Shown here one piece after another: positions 26,615 through 34,750 of a stretch of DNA of 64,000 nucleotides. The DNA is from Mycobacterium paragordonae (GTDB lineage Bacteria > Actinomycetota > Actinomycetes > Mycobacteriales > Mycobacteriaceae). The stretch is taken from assembly GCF_003614435.1 (NCBI RefSeq), contig NZ_CP025546.1, positions 3,286,001 through 3,350,000 on the forward strand, given 5' to 3'. Position 1 is the stretch's first letter. Each line of letters starts with the position of its first letter. A program made the position numbers and the translations under genes. The notes under the pieces were generated by a model. It made no database searches. It had not been told where the DNA came from and saw only the letters and a list, made by a program, of their open reading frames with translations.

Positions 26615-27246
26615 GAGCCCGACGCCCCTGCCCGGTCGAGGTAGCTGCTGACGATTTCGGCGAGCAACTTGCGTTCCCTGCTGGTGTCGACCGGCCGTTG
26701 CAACACCAGTTGGTTGGCGACCATGCCGCGCAGTGTCGTCAGCAGCAGCTCACCGATGGCGGCGTTCTGGGTCGGACTCAGATCACGATCGATGGCGGCG
26801 ATCAGCGTGTTGAACGTCTTGCCGAGCCGTCGGATGTGATCGGTGGTGGGCTCGCCGCGAGTGGCACGGGTGCCGATCAGGATTTCGGTCGCAGCGCGCG
26901 CGGTGGGGCTCGACATCGCCTGCCAGGCCGCGGTGACGGCGGCCTCCACTCTGTCGTGCGTGGTGGTGTCGGCGGTCGTCGCGGGAAGCGAATTCAGCGC
27001 GTCCAGGAGTTCGTCGAAGCCCTGCTCGACCACTGCCATCAGCAGACCGTCGCGATCACCGAAGTGGTACTGGATCACTCCCCAGGTGACGCCCGCGGCA
27101 TCGGCGATGTGCCGGCCGCTGGCCGCGCCGATGCCTTCGCTCAGCACGATCTGGACGGTCACGCCGATCACCAGTGCCCTGGTGCGCTCGGCCCGGACCT
27201 GGTTGCCGTGGGCGGGGCGAGTCGGAGCAACTCGTCCGGACATCAT
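26611..27246 (-). CDS. TetR-family transcriptional regulator
   Basis: 211 residues. The N-terminal DNA-binding domain shows RAERTRALVIGVTVQ and the helix-turn-helix GRHIADAAGVTWGVIQYHF; the C-terminal ligand domain is all-helical. The ATG at 27246 follows AGGTGG at 7 bases, better than the GTG at 27264. It is upstream of and overlaps the fadD gene by four bases (ATGA), which suggests it controls its own operon in response to a fatty acid or acyl-CoA. An inverted repeat about 145 bases upstream is a plausible operator. Confidence 0.9.
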   Translation of the reverse strand: MMSGRVAPTRPAHGNQVRAERTRALVIGVTVQIVLSEGIGAASGRHIADAAGVTWGVIQYHFGDRDGLLMAVVEQGFDELLDALNSLPATTADTTTHDRVEAAVTAAWQAMSSPTARAATEILIGTRATRGEPTTDHIRRLGKTFNTLIAAIDRDLSPTQNAAIGELLLTTLRGMVANQLVLQRPVDTSRERKLLAEIVSSYLDRAGASGS

Positions 27247-27737
27247 CAGAAAACCACCTATCACTCATCCGGGCGGCGCTGCCGTCACCGGCGAAACATT
27301 GCAGCCGCTAGGTTATGCCATCCGCGCCGCGCCCGGAGTTCGACCCGCCGGGACCGGGCGAATTGACGTCGTTCCGGGTCGCGAGAATTGCACTTGTCAA
27401 ACATATTTACAGTGACAATTGCGTGGCTTTGAACCGTGGTTCATGTCAATTAAATTCACGCCCTTGCGTCAAATAGATGTACTGTTGTGACGGTCTCGGG
27501 GACGCCTTCATGGCCTCGTGCGCGATCAGGTTTGTAATAACGTATTGCTAAGGCCTACAGGCGATTTCAGCGCAAATGGATGACTGATCAGCTCTGGTGG
27601 GCGGGACCGCGACCGCGCTGGGATGGCGTTTGAAAATCAATGAATATGAAAGCTCAGAAAAACTCTGATCGATCATGTGATGTGGTTATCATCGTCACGC
27701 TTTACTTCGCGAAAACCCAACCGAGAAAGGAACCATC
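27247..27737. other. 491-base AT-richer intergenic region with no convincing gene
   Basis: The region separates the tetR-fadD operon from a small lipoprotein gene transcribed away from it. It is clearly richer in A/T than the rest of the window, especially 27380-27500 and 27630-27720, and should contain both promoters. The inverted repeat at 27390-27422 is the clearest structure. I found no reading frame with a good ribosome site on either strand. Runs such as GTAATAACGTATT near 27534 might be promoter elements. A small RNA cannot be excluded. Confidence 0.6.
27390..27422. promoter_or_regulatory. Candidate TetR operator (10-bp inverted repeat)
   Basis: GCACTTGTCA at 27390-27399 faces TGACAATTGC at 27413-27422. 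Nine of ten positions are complementary, with a 13-base A/T-rich spacer. It lies about 145 bases upstream of the TetR start codon and is the best symmetric element in the gap. TetR proteins often bind such sites in front of their own genes, but an upstream distance of 145 bases could also place it in front of another promoter. Confidence 0.4.
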
Positions 27738-27908
27738 ATGAGGGGAATTCGTAACAAAGGTGTCGCCCGCGGGCTGGCTGCGGTAGCGGCGGGACTGTTC
27801 GCTGCGGCGGCCCTCGCCGGATGCACGAAGCAATTTGACGGAGGCCCGGGAGCGCAGGCAGTGCCCGTCGGTCAGCCCGCCGCCGGCTGGTCGCACATCG
27901 GCGGCTAG
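27738..27908 (+). CDS. Small lipoprotein (56 residues)
   Basis: Starts MRGIRNKGVARG with a basic N-terminus, then a hydrophobic stretch ending in the lipobox LAGC with lipidated Cys29, and a short Gly/Pro/Ala-rich mature part of 28 residues ending GWSHIGG. GAAAGGAA precedes the ATG by 6 bases. It sits 91 bases upstream of a PPE-type gene, separated by a strong hairpin. I do not recognise a family. The small mature part could be a surface tag or a partner of the PPE protein, but no evidence shows this. Confidence 0.75.
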   Translation: MRGIRNKGVARGLAAVAAGLFAAAALAGCTKQFDGGPGAQAVPVGQPAAGWSHIGG

Positions 27909-27919
27909 CGCCATCGGGT

Positions 27920-27963
27920 CCGCGCTCCCGCCTGAGACGTACGCGATTCGGGCGGGAGCGCGG
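27920..27963 (+). terminator. Perfect 13-bp hairpin between lipoprotein and PPE genes
   Basis: CCGCGCTCCCGCC at 27920-27932 pairs perfectly with GGCGGGAGCGCGG at 27951-27963 around an 18-base loop. It begins 12 bases after the lipoprotein stop. No T-run follows, as is usual for proposed mycobacterial intrinsic terminators. It may end or reduce transcription before the PPE gene, or stabilise the lipoprotein mRNA 3' end. Confidence 0.75.
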
Positions 27964-27999
27964 CTGTGCGTGCTATCTCCGCTACCAAGAGGACAGCAG

Positions 28000-29958
28000 A
28001 TGTTGCCGAACTTCTCGGCGCTCCCGCCGGAGGTCAATTCCACGCGGCTCTACCTGGGTGCGGGACCGGCTCCGCTGCTCGCGGCAGCAACCGCCTGGGA
28101 CGCATTGGCGTGCGAAATAGACTGCGCGGCAATATCCTTCGAGTCGACCATCACCGAGTTGGTGACCGGCTCCTGGCAGGGGTCCGCAGCACTGCTGATG
28201 AGGGGCGCCGCTGCGCCCTATCTCAGCTGGTTGCGCAACGCGGCCGCGCACGCCGAGGTGACGGCGGGTCTGGCACGGACCGCAGCGGCAGAGTTCGAGA
28301 GCGCGTTCGCCGCCGCTGTTCATCCCACGCTCGTCGCGGCGAACCGTTCGGAGACAACCTGGCTGGCGGCCTGCAACCTGTTCGGTCAGAACGCACCCGC
28401 GATAGCGGCCGCCGAATTCCGGTACGGCGAGATGTGGGCTCAGGACGTGACCGCGATGGCGGCGTATCACGCCGGAATCAACGCGGTGTGCGCAGAATTG
28501 GCGCCGTGGCAACAGCGACTGCAGACCCTGCTGAGCGTTCTGACACTATGGGATTCCGCGACACCTAGGGATTCCGCGACACCAAGGGATTCCGTGACGA
28601 GCACCCCGGGCAGTGTCGCCGCGGCGCAGACGATCGCAGAAGTCATGGGCAGCAGCGGAATTCCTTCCCCGTCGCCCAAGTACGTGCAACGCGCCTTCGA
28701 ACTCTTCATTCGCAACATCGCCCCCGACGCCATTCCGCGATCACTCTTCACCCCGGAGGGTCTCTACCCTGTCGTCGGTGTCAAGAGCCTCACGTTCGAT
28801 GCGTCGGTGGCCCAAGGTGTGAAAATCCTGGACAGCGCGATTCGGGCACATCTCGCCGCCGGCGACAACGTCTCGATTTTCGGCTACTCCCAGAGCGCTT
28901 CCGTCGCCGCACTGGAGATGACAAAGCTTGCGGCATCCATCAATCCGCCTACACCCGAACAGGTTTCATTCATCCTGGTCGGTGATCCCGGCAATCCCAA
29001 CGGCGGGCTTGCAGCGCGTTTCCCGGGGATCGCCATTCCCAGCCTCGGTGTCACCAGCCCGGGTGCGACACCGGACAATCTGTATCCGGCGCGGGTGTAC
29101 ACCATCGAGTACGACGGCGTTGCCGACTTCCCGCGTTATCCGCTGAACATCGTGTCGACGTTGAATGCTCTGGCCGGGATGGGCTACCTGCACCAGAACT
29201 ACCTGATGCTGACGCCGGAACAAATCGACGCGGCCGTACCGCTGACCAACACGGTGGGCCCGACGATGACGCAGTATTACATGATCCCGACGAAGAACCT
29301 GCCACTGTTGGAGCCGTTGCGGGCACTGCCCGTCCTCGGCAATCCGCTCGCTGACCTCATCCAGCCGGATCTGCGGGTGATCGTCAATCTCGGCTACGGC
29401 GATCCGAATCACGGCTATTCCACCTCGGCCCCGAACGTGCCTACCCCGTTCGGGGTGTTCCCGGACGTCGATCCCCTGACGGTGATGCAGGCGCTGGCGG
29501 CCGGAACGCAGCAGGGTGTCACCGATTTCGGCTACGGCATGACCCATCTCGCCATCCCGCCACTCGATGTGTCCAGTCTGCTGGCCGGCTCCACACCATC
29601 CGGCGGCGTCACCAATTCCGCGATCTCCATCGACGGCGCCATCCAGGGTGTCCAGGCCGCCAATCTCACAGTGTCCGGCACGATTTCGGCGGCGGCCGGT
29701 GCGGGCTACGAGATCCTGCTGCCGACGGCCGACCTGGGCAATGCCATGTTGACCACGGCGCCGGCCTACACCACCAATCTGTTCCTGCAGGGAATCAGGG
29801 AATTCTTACAAGGCCATCCGATGGGCCTGGTCAATGCGGTCGGCTATCCGCTCGCGGCGGGAATCACGCTGTCCACCATGGCGGCAGCCCTGGAGATCCT
29901 GATCCTCGCGGCCGCCGCGCAACAAATCGGTGCCGACCTGTCAGCACTGGTCGCCTGA
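28000..29958 (+). CDS. PPE-family protein with C-terminal PE-PPE serine hydrolase domain
   Basis: 652 residues. An N-terminal PPE domain (about 1-180) contains FSALPPEVNSTRLYLGAGP and the WxG-like turn GSWQGSAA. A low-complexity linker with DSATPR repeats (185-202) follows, then a PE-PPE hydrolase domain (about 220-470) with nucleophile Ser297 in IFGYSQSAS. The tail ends in hydrophobic segments. PPE proteins are exported by ESX (type VII) systems; PE-PPE domains have esterase activity in characterised cases. ATG 28000 has AGAGGA upstream and gives the normal PPE N-terminus. No PE gene precedes it; the upstream neighbour is a small lipoprotein. Its natural PE partner must lie elsewhere, or it works alone. 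Confidence 0.93.
   Translation: MLPNFSALPPEVNSTRLYLGAGPAPLLAAATAWDALACEIDCAAISFESTITELVTGSWQGSAALLMRGAAAPYLSWLRNAAAHAEVTAGLARTAAAEFESAFAAAVHPTLVAANRSETTWLAACNLFGQNAPAIAAAEFRYGEMWAQDVTAMAAYHAGINAVCAELAPWQQRLQTLLSVLTLWDSATPRDSATPRDSVTSTPGSVAAAQTIAEVMGSSGIPSPSPKYVQRAFELFIRNIAPDAIPRSLFTPEGLYPVVGVKSLTFDASVAQGVKILDSAIRAHLAAGDNVSIFGYSQSASVAALEMTKLAASINPPTPEQVSFILVGDPGNPNGGLAARFPGIAIPSLGVTSPGATPDNLYPARVYTIEYDGVADFPRYPLNIVSTLNALAGMGYLHQNYLMLTPEQIDAAVPLTNTVGPTMTQYYMIPTKNLPLLEPLRALPVLGNPLADLIQPDLRVIVNLGYGDPNHGYSTSAPNVPTPFGVFPDVDPLTVMQALAAGTQQGVTDFGYGMTHLAIPPLDVSSLLAGSTPSGGVTNSAISIDGAIQGVQAANLTVSGTISAAAGAGYEILLPTADLGNAMLTTAPAYTTNLFLQGIREFLQGHPMGLVNAVGYPLAAGITLSTMAAALEILILAAAAQQIGADLSALVA
28552..28599 (+). 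repeat. Tandem 18-bp repeat in the PPE linker
   Basis: GATTCCGCGACACCTAGG at 28552-28569 and GATTCCGCGACACCAAGG at 28570-28587 differ at one base. A third, partial copy follows (GATTCCGTGACG). They encode DSATPR-DSATPR-DSVTS between the PPE and hydrolase domains. The unit is a multiple of three, so copy-number changes would keep the frame. Confidence 0.85.
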
Positions 29959-29991
29959 TCAATATGGCGCAGACCCTATGCTTGACCGCAA

Positions 29992-31206
29992 ATGGCAGAC
30001 AAGACAACGTGCGCAATCATCGGGGGCGGCCCGGCCGGCATGGTTCTCGGGCTGCTCCTGGCCCGCGCCGGGGTGGAGGTCACACTGCTGGAAAAGCACG
30101 GTGACTTCCTGCGCGATTTTCGTGGCGACACCGTGCACTGCTCCACCATGCGTCTCCTCGATGAGCTGGGCTTGTGGGAGCAGTTCTCCCGGTTGCCCTT
30201 CAACGAGGTCCGCAAAGCGGCATTCGAATCGAATGGGCGCTCGGTCACCTACGTCGATTTTGAGCGACTCAATCAACCCCATCCGTTCATCGCGATGGTG
30301 CCCCAGTGGGATCTCCTCAACCTGCTGGCCGAAGCCGCCACTGCCGAGCCGACTTTCACGTTGCGGATGAACACGGAGGTGACCGGCCTGCTCACCAACA
30401 GCGGCCGGGTCACCGGGGTTCGCTATCAAGACGCCGACGGCCCGGGCGAACTGCGCGCCGAGCTCACCGTCGCCTGCGACGGCCGGTGGTCGATCGCCCG
30501 GCAGGCCGCCGGTCTGCGCACCCGCGACTATCCGGTGAAGTTCGACGTCTGGTGGTTCAAGCTGCCCAACGACGACGATGCGGAGTTCTCGTTCGCGCCC
30601 CGCACCGGCCCAGGCAAGGCGCTGGCCGTGATTCCGCGCAAGGGTTATTTCCAGATCGCCTACATCGGGTTGAAGGGCACCGACGCGCAGTTGCGCAGCC
30701 GCGGGATCGAGACATTCCGCAGTGAAGTCGCCGCGCTGGTGCCGGAAGCCGCCCGATCGGTCGGAGCGTTGGCGTCCATGGACGACGTCAAGCACCTCGA
30801 CGTGAAGGTGAACCGGTTGCGTCGCTGGCACTGCGACGGGCTGCTGTGCATCGGCGACGCCGCGCACGCCATGTCCCCGATGGGAGGCGTCGGCATCAAT
30901 CTGGCGGTTCAGGACGCCGTCGCGGCGGCGACCATTCTCGCCGAACCCCTACAGCGTCACCACGTCACCGACCGGGATCTGGCAGCCGTCCGCCGCCGCC
31001 GCCTATTTCCCACTGTGGTAACGCAATTCGTGCAACGGATGCTGCACCGGGGACTGTTGGGTCCGCTGCTCCGCGGCCGGGATCCCGCGCCGCCGACGGC
31101 CCTGCTGCGGGTGCTCGAGCGGTTGCCGTGGCTGTCGCTGGTGCCCGCATACTTCATCGGGGTCGGTGTATTACCCGAGCACGCGCCCGAATTCGCCCGC
31201 CGCTAG
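29992..31206 (+). CDS. FAD-dependent oxidoreductase (aromatic hydroxylase/PHBH-like)
   Basis: 404 residues. The ADP-binding fold IIGGGPAGMVLGLLLARAG is at the N-terminus. The FAD motif with CDGRWSIAR (DG motif) is near residue 160, and GDAAHAMSPMGGVGINLAVQD (near 290) binds the FAD ribityl/phosphate. This is the flavin monooxygenase group that uses NAD(P)H and oxygen. The C-terminus is hydrophobic (LPWLSLVPAYFIGVGVLP), suggesting membrane association or a lipid-like substrate. It starts 33 bases after the PPE stop. The following Gfo/Idh/MocA gene starts 9 bases after its stop, so those two are likely one transcript. Confidence 0.88.
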   Translation: MADKTTCAIIGGGPAGMVLGLLLARAGVEVTLLEKHGDFLRDFRGDTVHCSTMRLLDELGLWEQFSRLPFNEVRKAAFESNGRSVTYVDFERLNQPHPFIAMVPQWDLLNLLAEAATAEPTFTLRMNTEVTGLLTNSGRVTGVRYQDADGPGELRAELTVACDGRWSIARQAAGLRTRDYPVKFDVWWFKLPNDDDAEFSFAPRTGPGKALAVIPRKGYFQIAYIGLKGTDAQLRSRGIETFRSEVAALVPEAARSVGALASMDDVKHLDVKVNRLRRWHCDGLLCIGDAAHAMSPMGGVGINLAVQDAVAAATILAEPLQRHHVTDRDLAAVRRRRLFPTVVTQFVQRMLHRGLLGPLLRGRDPAPPTALLRVLERLPWLSLVPAYFIGVGVLPEHAPEFARR

Positions 31207-31215
31207 CGTCGAGCG

Positions 31216-32214
31216 ATGTCTGACGTACCGGCGCCGTTGCGCATTGGCATCCTGGGTGCGGCCCGCATCGCGCCGAGGGCCCTCATCAAACCGGCCAAGC
31301 AGAACAGCGCGGTCGTCGTCGCCGCCGTCGCGGCCCGCGACATGGCGCGCGCAGCAACGTTTGCGGCTGACCACGGCATCGCCCGCGTCCATCCCAGTTA
31401 CCGCGACCTGATCGCCGATCCCGAGATCGACGCCGTCTACAACCCGTTGCCCAATGGCTTGCACGGCCGGTGGACGCGGGCGGCACTGGACGCGGGCAAG
31501 CATGTGCTGTGCGAGAAGCCGTTCACCGCCAACGCCGCGGAAGCGCGCGAAATCTCCTCCCTGGCAACGCAATCGGATCGGGTAGTGATGGAGGCATTCC
31601 ACTATCGCTATCATCCGCTGGCCTTGCGCGTCGAACAGATCATCGCCTCCGGCGAACTCGGCACGCTGCGACACGTCGAGGCGGCGATGTGCTTCCCGTT
31701 ACCGAAGTTCGGCGACATCCGCTACGACTACTCGCTGGCCGGTGGGGCGACGATGGACGCCGGTTGCTACGCGGTGCACATGGTGCGCACGTTCGGTGGT
31801 TCCACACCGGAGGTGGTGTCGGCACACGCCAAACTGCGCGATCCCCGGGTTGACCGTGCCATGACGGCCGAGTTGAAATTCGGCGACGGGCACACCGGAC
31901 GGATCCGCACCTCGATGTGGTCGAGGGACCTCTTGCGGATGAGCGCCACGGTGACGGGCACCGACGGGGAGCTTCGGGTTCTCAATCCTGTTGTGCCGCA
32001 GCTTTTTCACCGGCTGACCGTCAGATCTGCCGACGGCCGCAGGGTGGAACGCTTCGGGCGCCGCCCCTCGTATGCCTACCAGCTCGACGCGTTCGTGGCG
32101 GCGGTGACGCACAGGGAGCCGGTCAAGACGACGCCACAGGACGCCGTCGAGAACATGACCGTGATCGACGCGATCTACCGCGCCGCGGGGCTGCCGTTGC
32201 GCCAGCCGAGCTGA
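31216..32214 (+). CDS. Gfo/Idh/MocA-family NAD(P)-dependent oxidoreductase
   Basis: 332 residues. The N-terminal Rossmann domain begins RIGILGAARIAPRALIKPA and contains NPLPNGLHGRWTRAALDAGKHVL and CEKPF, where the Lys of EKP is the conserved catalytic residue. The C-terminal alpha/beta domain contains GGATMDAGCYAVHM. It resembles dimeric dihydrodiol dehydrogenase and glucose-fructose oxidoreductase. It is 9 bases downstream of the flavin oxidoreductase and converges with a sugar-isomerase-like gene, a pairing often seen in sugar or polyol catabolism. The substrate is unknown. Confidence 0.9.
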   Translation: MSDVPAPLRIGILGAARIAPRALIKPAKQNSAVVVAAVAARDMARAATFAADHGIARVHPSYRDLIADPEIDAVYNPLPNGLHGRWTRAALDAGKHVLCEKPFTANAAEAREISSLATQSDRVVMEAFHYRYHPLALRVEQIIASGELGTLRHVEAAMCFPLPKFGDIRYDYSLAGGATMDAGCYAVHMVRTFGGSTPEVVSAHAKLRDPRVDRAMTAELKFGDGHTGRIRTSMWSRDLLRMSATVTGTDGELRVLNPVVPQLFHRLTVRSADGRRVERFGRRPSYAYQLDAFVAAVTHREPVKTTPQDAVENMTVIDAIYRAAGLPLRQPS

Positions 32215-32217
32215 TGC

Positions 32218-33036
32218 TCAGCCGGCGGCCTCCGTCAACACCCGCCGCGCCGCCTCCACACATGGTCGCAAGCGGTCGGCGGGGCTGAAGCCGGCCAGCG
32301 CCAGCGATCGCTGCGGCACTTCCAGTTCGATCACCAGGCCGGTCGGCAGCGCACGGATGATGTCGCGCAGCGGTAACTCGCCGTCGCCGGGAGCCAAGCG
32401 CTCGTACATGGCCTCCTCCAGGTAGTCGGCGCTGCGCGGCCGGCGCGTCGTGTCGTTGAGCTGGGCGTAACCGATGTGCCCGGAATCGATCCCCGCCAGA
32501 TCGGCCGGAGTGCACCCGGTGCGCGACACGTGCATGGTGTCGATCAACAGCTGGAAATCAGGCCGGCCGACGTGCCGCGCCGCGGCCAGCGCCGTCGGCA
32601 CGTCGGAGACGGCGAGGCCCGGCACGGGTTCCACCACCGTGCTGATGCCCCGTTCTGCGGCAAGCTCAGTGAGCACCGCGAACTCGTCGAAAGTGCGACC
32701 GAGGTCGTTATCGAGGCTGACCACATTGAGCCGCGGAATGCCGAGTTCGGCCACGACGTCGAGATCGGCGGCACACCCGCGTACATCACCGCCGGGTACC
32801 ACCAGAAAGCCGTCGGCGAGTGTGATGGTGACGCCGTGATGCCGCAATGCCGCACCGAGCGAGTCGCGCAGCGCATGGTCTTTCTGCAGCGAAAACGGCG
32901 GATAGCCCAGCGGCAGCAGCGGGCCTCCCCGGAGAAACAGGGAGATGAAACGGCACTCGAGTGCGGCCGCCACCTCGACGAACTCCACGGGTGGTAGCCC
33001 GAACACGCTGAGATAGCCGATGCCGAGTTGATCCAT
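32218..33036 (-). CDS. Sugar phosphate isomerase/epimerase-like TIM-barrel protein (AP endonuclease 2 fold)
   Basis: 272 residues. Conserved acidic and histidine residues of the xylose-isomerase-like barrel appear in TVVEPVPGL (Glu), LLIDTMHVSRTG (Asp, His), GYAQLNDTTR (Asp) and VIELEVPQ (Glu). Members are metal-dependent sugar isomerases, epimerases or myo-inosose dehydratases. The ATG at 33036 begins MDQLGIGYLSVFGLPP; longer readings go into the promoter of the divergent secreted-protein gene. It faces the Gfo/Idh/MocA gene, with three bases between stops. No proven substrate. Confidence 0.85.
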   Translation of the reverse strand: MDQLGIGYLSVFGLPPVEFVEVAAALECRFISLFLRGGPLLPLGYPPFSLQKDHALRDSLGAALRHHGVTITLADGFLVVPGGDVRGCAADLDVVAELGIPRLNVVSLDNDLGRTFDEFAVLTELAAERGISTVVEPVPGLAVSDVPTALAAARHVGRPDFQLLIDTMHVSRTGCTPADLAGIDSGHIGYAQLNDTTRRPRSADYLEEAMYERLAPGDGELPLRDIIRALPTGLVIELEVPQRSLALAGFSPADRLRPCVEAARRVLTEAAG

Positions 33037-33171
33037 GTCGTGTCGCAGGTTACAAGGCGCGACGATTGAATTTCGCGGAGATCGGGTATTAACACCATTG
33101 CTGATATTCCTCAGCCTGTTGTTCAGGCGCCGAAGGGGCGCCATCCGGGTTGAGAAGAGGAGGCGAACGTA

Positions 33172-33420
33172 ATGGATATGAAAAAGTTGCTCGGAACGAC
33201 CTTGATGGCGGGCGCCCTCGCAGCCGGCGCTCTGGGAGCAGGCGCGGGCACCGCGGTAGCGAAGCCGGGGCCCAACATTCCAGGTCCTCCCGGGCCGAAC
33301 ATTCCGAGAATTGACGACAACGGCTGGCGGCCGGCACCCGGGCAGATCAAGCAGTACTGCCCGTGGCAGTCGCCCCCGGGCCACTGGATCGGCGGCCCGC
33401 ACGGCATCCCGTGCACCTGA
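33172..33420 (+). CDS. Small secreted protein with PGPNIP repeats
   Basis: 82 residues. A signal peptide (MDMKKLLGTTLMAGALAAG, ending near TAVA-KPGP) precedes a mature chain of about 52 residues with two PGPNIP units (GPNIPGPPGPNIP) and the tail CPWQSPPGHWIGGPHGIPCT, whose two Cys could form a disulfide. GAGGAGG lies 7-13 bases before the ATG, a strong ribosome site. Several mycobacterial exported mini-proteins share the W-x-GGPHG-x-PC ending, in my recollection. Function unknown; probably a cell-envelope or culture-filtrate protein. Confidence 0.82.
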   Translation: MDMKKLLGTTLMAGALAAGALGAGAGTAVAKPGPNIPGPPGPNIPRIDDNGWRPAPGQIKQYCPWQSPPGHWIGGPHGIPCT

Positions 33421-33504
33421 TGCACTGACTGAGACGCCCTGATCGCGGCCGTAGTGTTTCAGCTACGGCCGCGCAGGGCGGCCCAGAGCACAGGGGAGTG
33501 GTCC

Positions 33505-34677
33505 ATGACGTGGTCCAGGCCGACATCCGCCGCGTTTCCCCGGCACATTCATCTCGGCGGCGGTGCCCTGGAACAGCTGGGCGCATTGATCGACGTGCTG
33601 CAACTGCACCGGCCGCTGGTGGTCACGGACCCCTTCCTCGCCGCTAGCGGTGCCGCCCAGCGGGTGATGAGCCTGCTGAGCGCGGCGGGGAAAACGCCGG
33701 CACTGTTCGACCGCACCGTTGCCGACCCCACCACCGCTTCGCTGACGCAGGGCGTCGCGGCGCTGCTCGAGCACCGGGCCGACTGCATCGTCGGCTTCGG
33801 CGGAGGCAGTCCGATGGATACCGCAAAAGCGTTGGCAGTGTTGGCTTTACAGCCCGGGCCCATGCGCCGGTTCAAGGCGCCGAACAACTACGCCGGACCG
33901 GCGCTGCCGATCATCGCGATCCCGACCACGGCGGGAAGCGGATCGGAGGCAACGCAATTCACGGTGATCAGCGACAGCGACACCAATGAGAAAATGCTCT
34001 GCCCCGGGCTGTCGTTCCTGCCCGTCGCCGCGATCGTCGACTTCGAACTCACGATGACGATGCCCCCTCGACTGACCGCGGACACCGGCGTCGATGCTTT
34101 GACGCACGCGGTCGAGGCATACGTCAGCCGCAAGGCCAATCCCATCAGCGACGGCTTGGCGCTCGCGGCCATCCGCCTCATCGCAACGCACCTCAAGCGG
34201 GCCTACCTCGACGGCTCGGACGCCCCCGCCCGGGCGGCGATGATGGCGGCCGCCACCCAGGCCGGGATGGCCTTCTCCAATTCGAGCGTCGCACTGGTGC
34301 ACGGAATGAGCCGGCCGATCGGGGCGCACTTCCACGTCGCGCACGGGCTCTCCAACGCCATGCTGTTCCCTGCGGTCACAGCGTTCTCCGTGGCCGGCGC
34401 GCCGGGACGGTACGCGGACTGTGCCCGGGCCTACGGGGTGGCCGACGCGACGACGAGCGACCAGGCCGCCGCCGGGGCGCTCGTGGACGCCCTCGCCGCA
34501 TTGTGCGCCGAACTCGAGGTCCCCACCCCCAGGTCGTACGGCATCGACAGTGCCGCTTGGCAATCGCTCATTCCCTTGATGGCCGAACAAGCCGTGGCTT
34601 CCGGTTCGCCGGCCAACAATCCCGTGATTCCCGGGCCGGCGGAGATCGAAGCGCTCTACGCAGAGATCTACGGCTGA
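33505..34677 (+). CDS. Iron-containing (group III) alcohol dehydrogenase
   Basis: 390 residues. The NAD-binding motif GGGSPMDTAKALAVL lies near residue 98 and PTTAGSGSEATQF follows. The metal ligands lie in DALTHAVEAYVSRKANPISD and HGMSRPIGAHFHVAHGLSNA. These enzymes reduce or oxidise alcohols with a divalent metal, usually iron. ATG 33505 has AGGGGAG upstream. A TetR gene follows after 73 bases on the same strand, then a crotonase and an SDR. An alcohol/ketone catabolic role controlled by that TetR is an inference. Confidence 0.93.
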   Translation: MTWSRPTSAAFPRHIHLGGGALEQLGALIDVLQLHRPLVVTDPFLAASGAAQRVMSLLSAAGKTPALFDRTVADPTTASLTQGVAALLEHRADCIVGFGGGSPMDTAKALAVLALQPGPMRRFKAPNNYAGPALPIIAIPTTAGSGSEATQFTVISDSDTNEKMLCPGLSFLPVAAIVDFELTMTMPPRLTADTGVDALTHAVEAYVSRKANPISDGLALAAIRLIATHLKRAYLDGSDAPARAAMMAAATQAGMAFSNSSVALVHGMSRPIGAHFHVAHGLSNAMLFPAVTAFSVAGAPGRYADCARAYGVADATTSDQAAAGALVDALAALCAELEVPTPRSYGIDSAAWQSLIPLMAEQAVASGSPANNPVIPGPAEIEALYAEIYG

Positions 34678-34750
34678 TCGTCGCTCCCGCGGGTAGCCGA
34701 CACTACACATATAGAGTAATGTCTGCGCCCAGACCCGAGAGGGGTTGACG

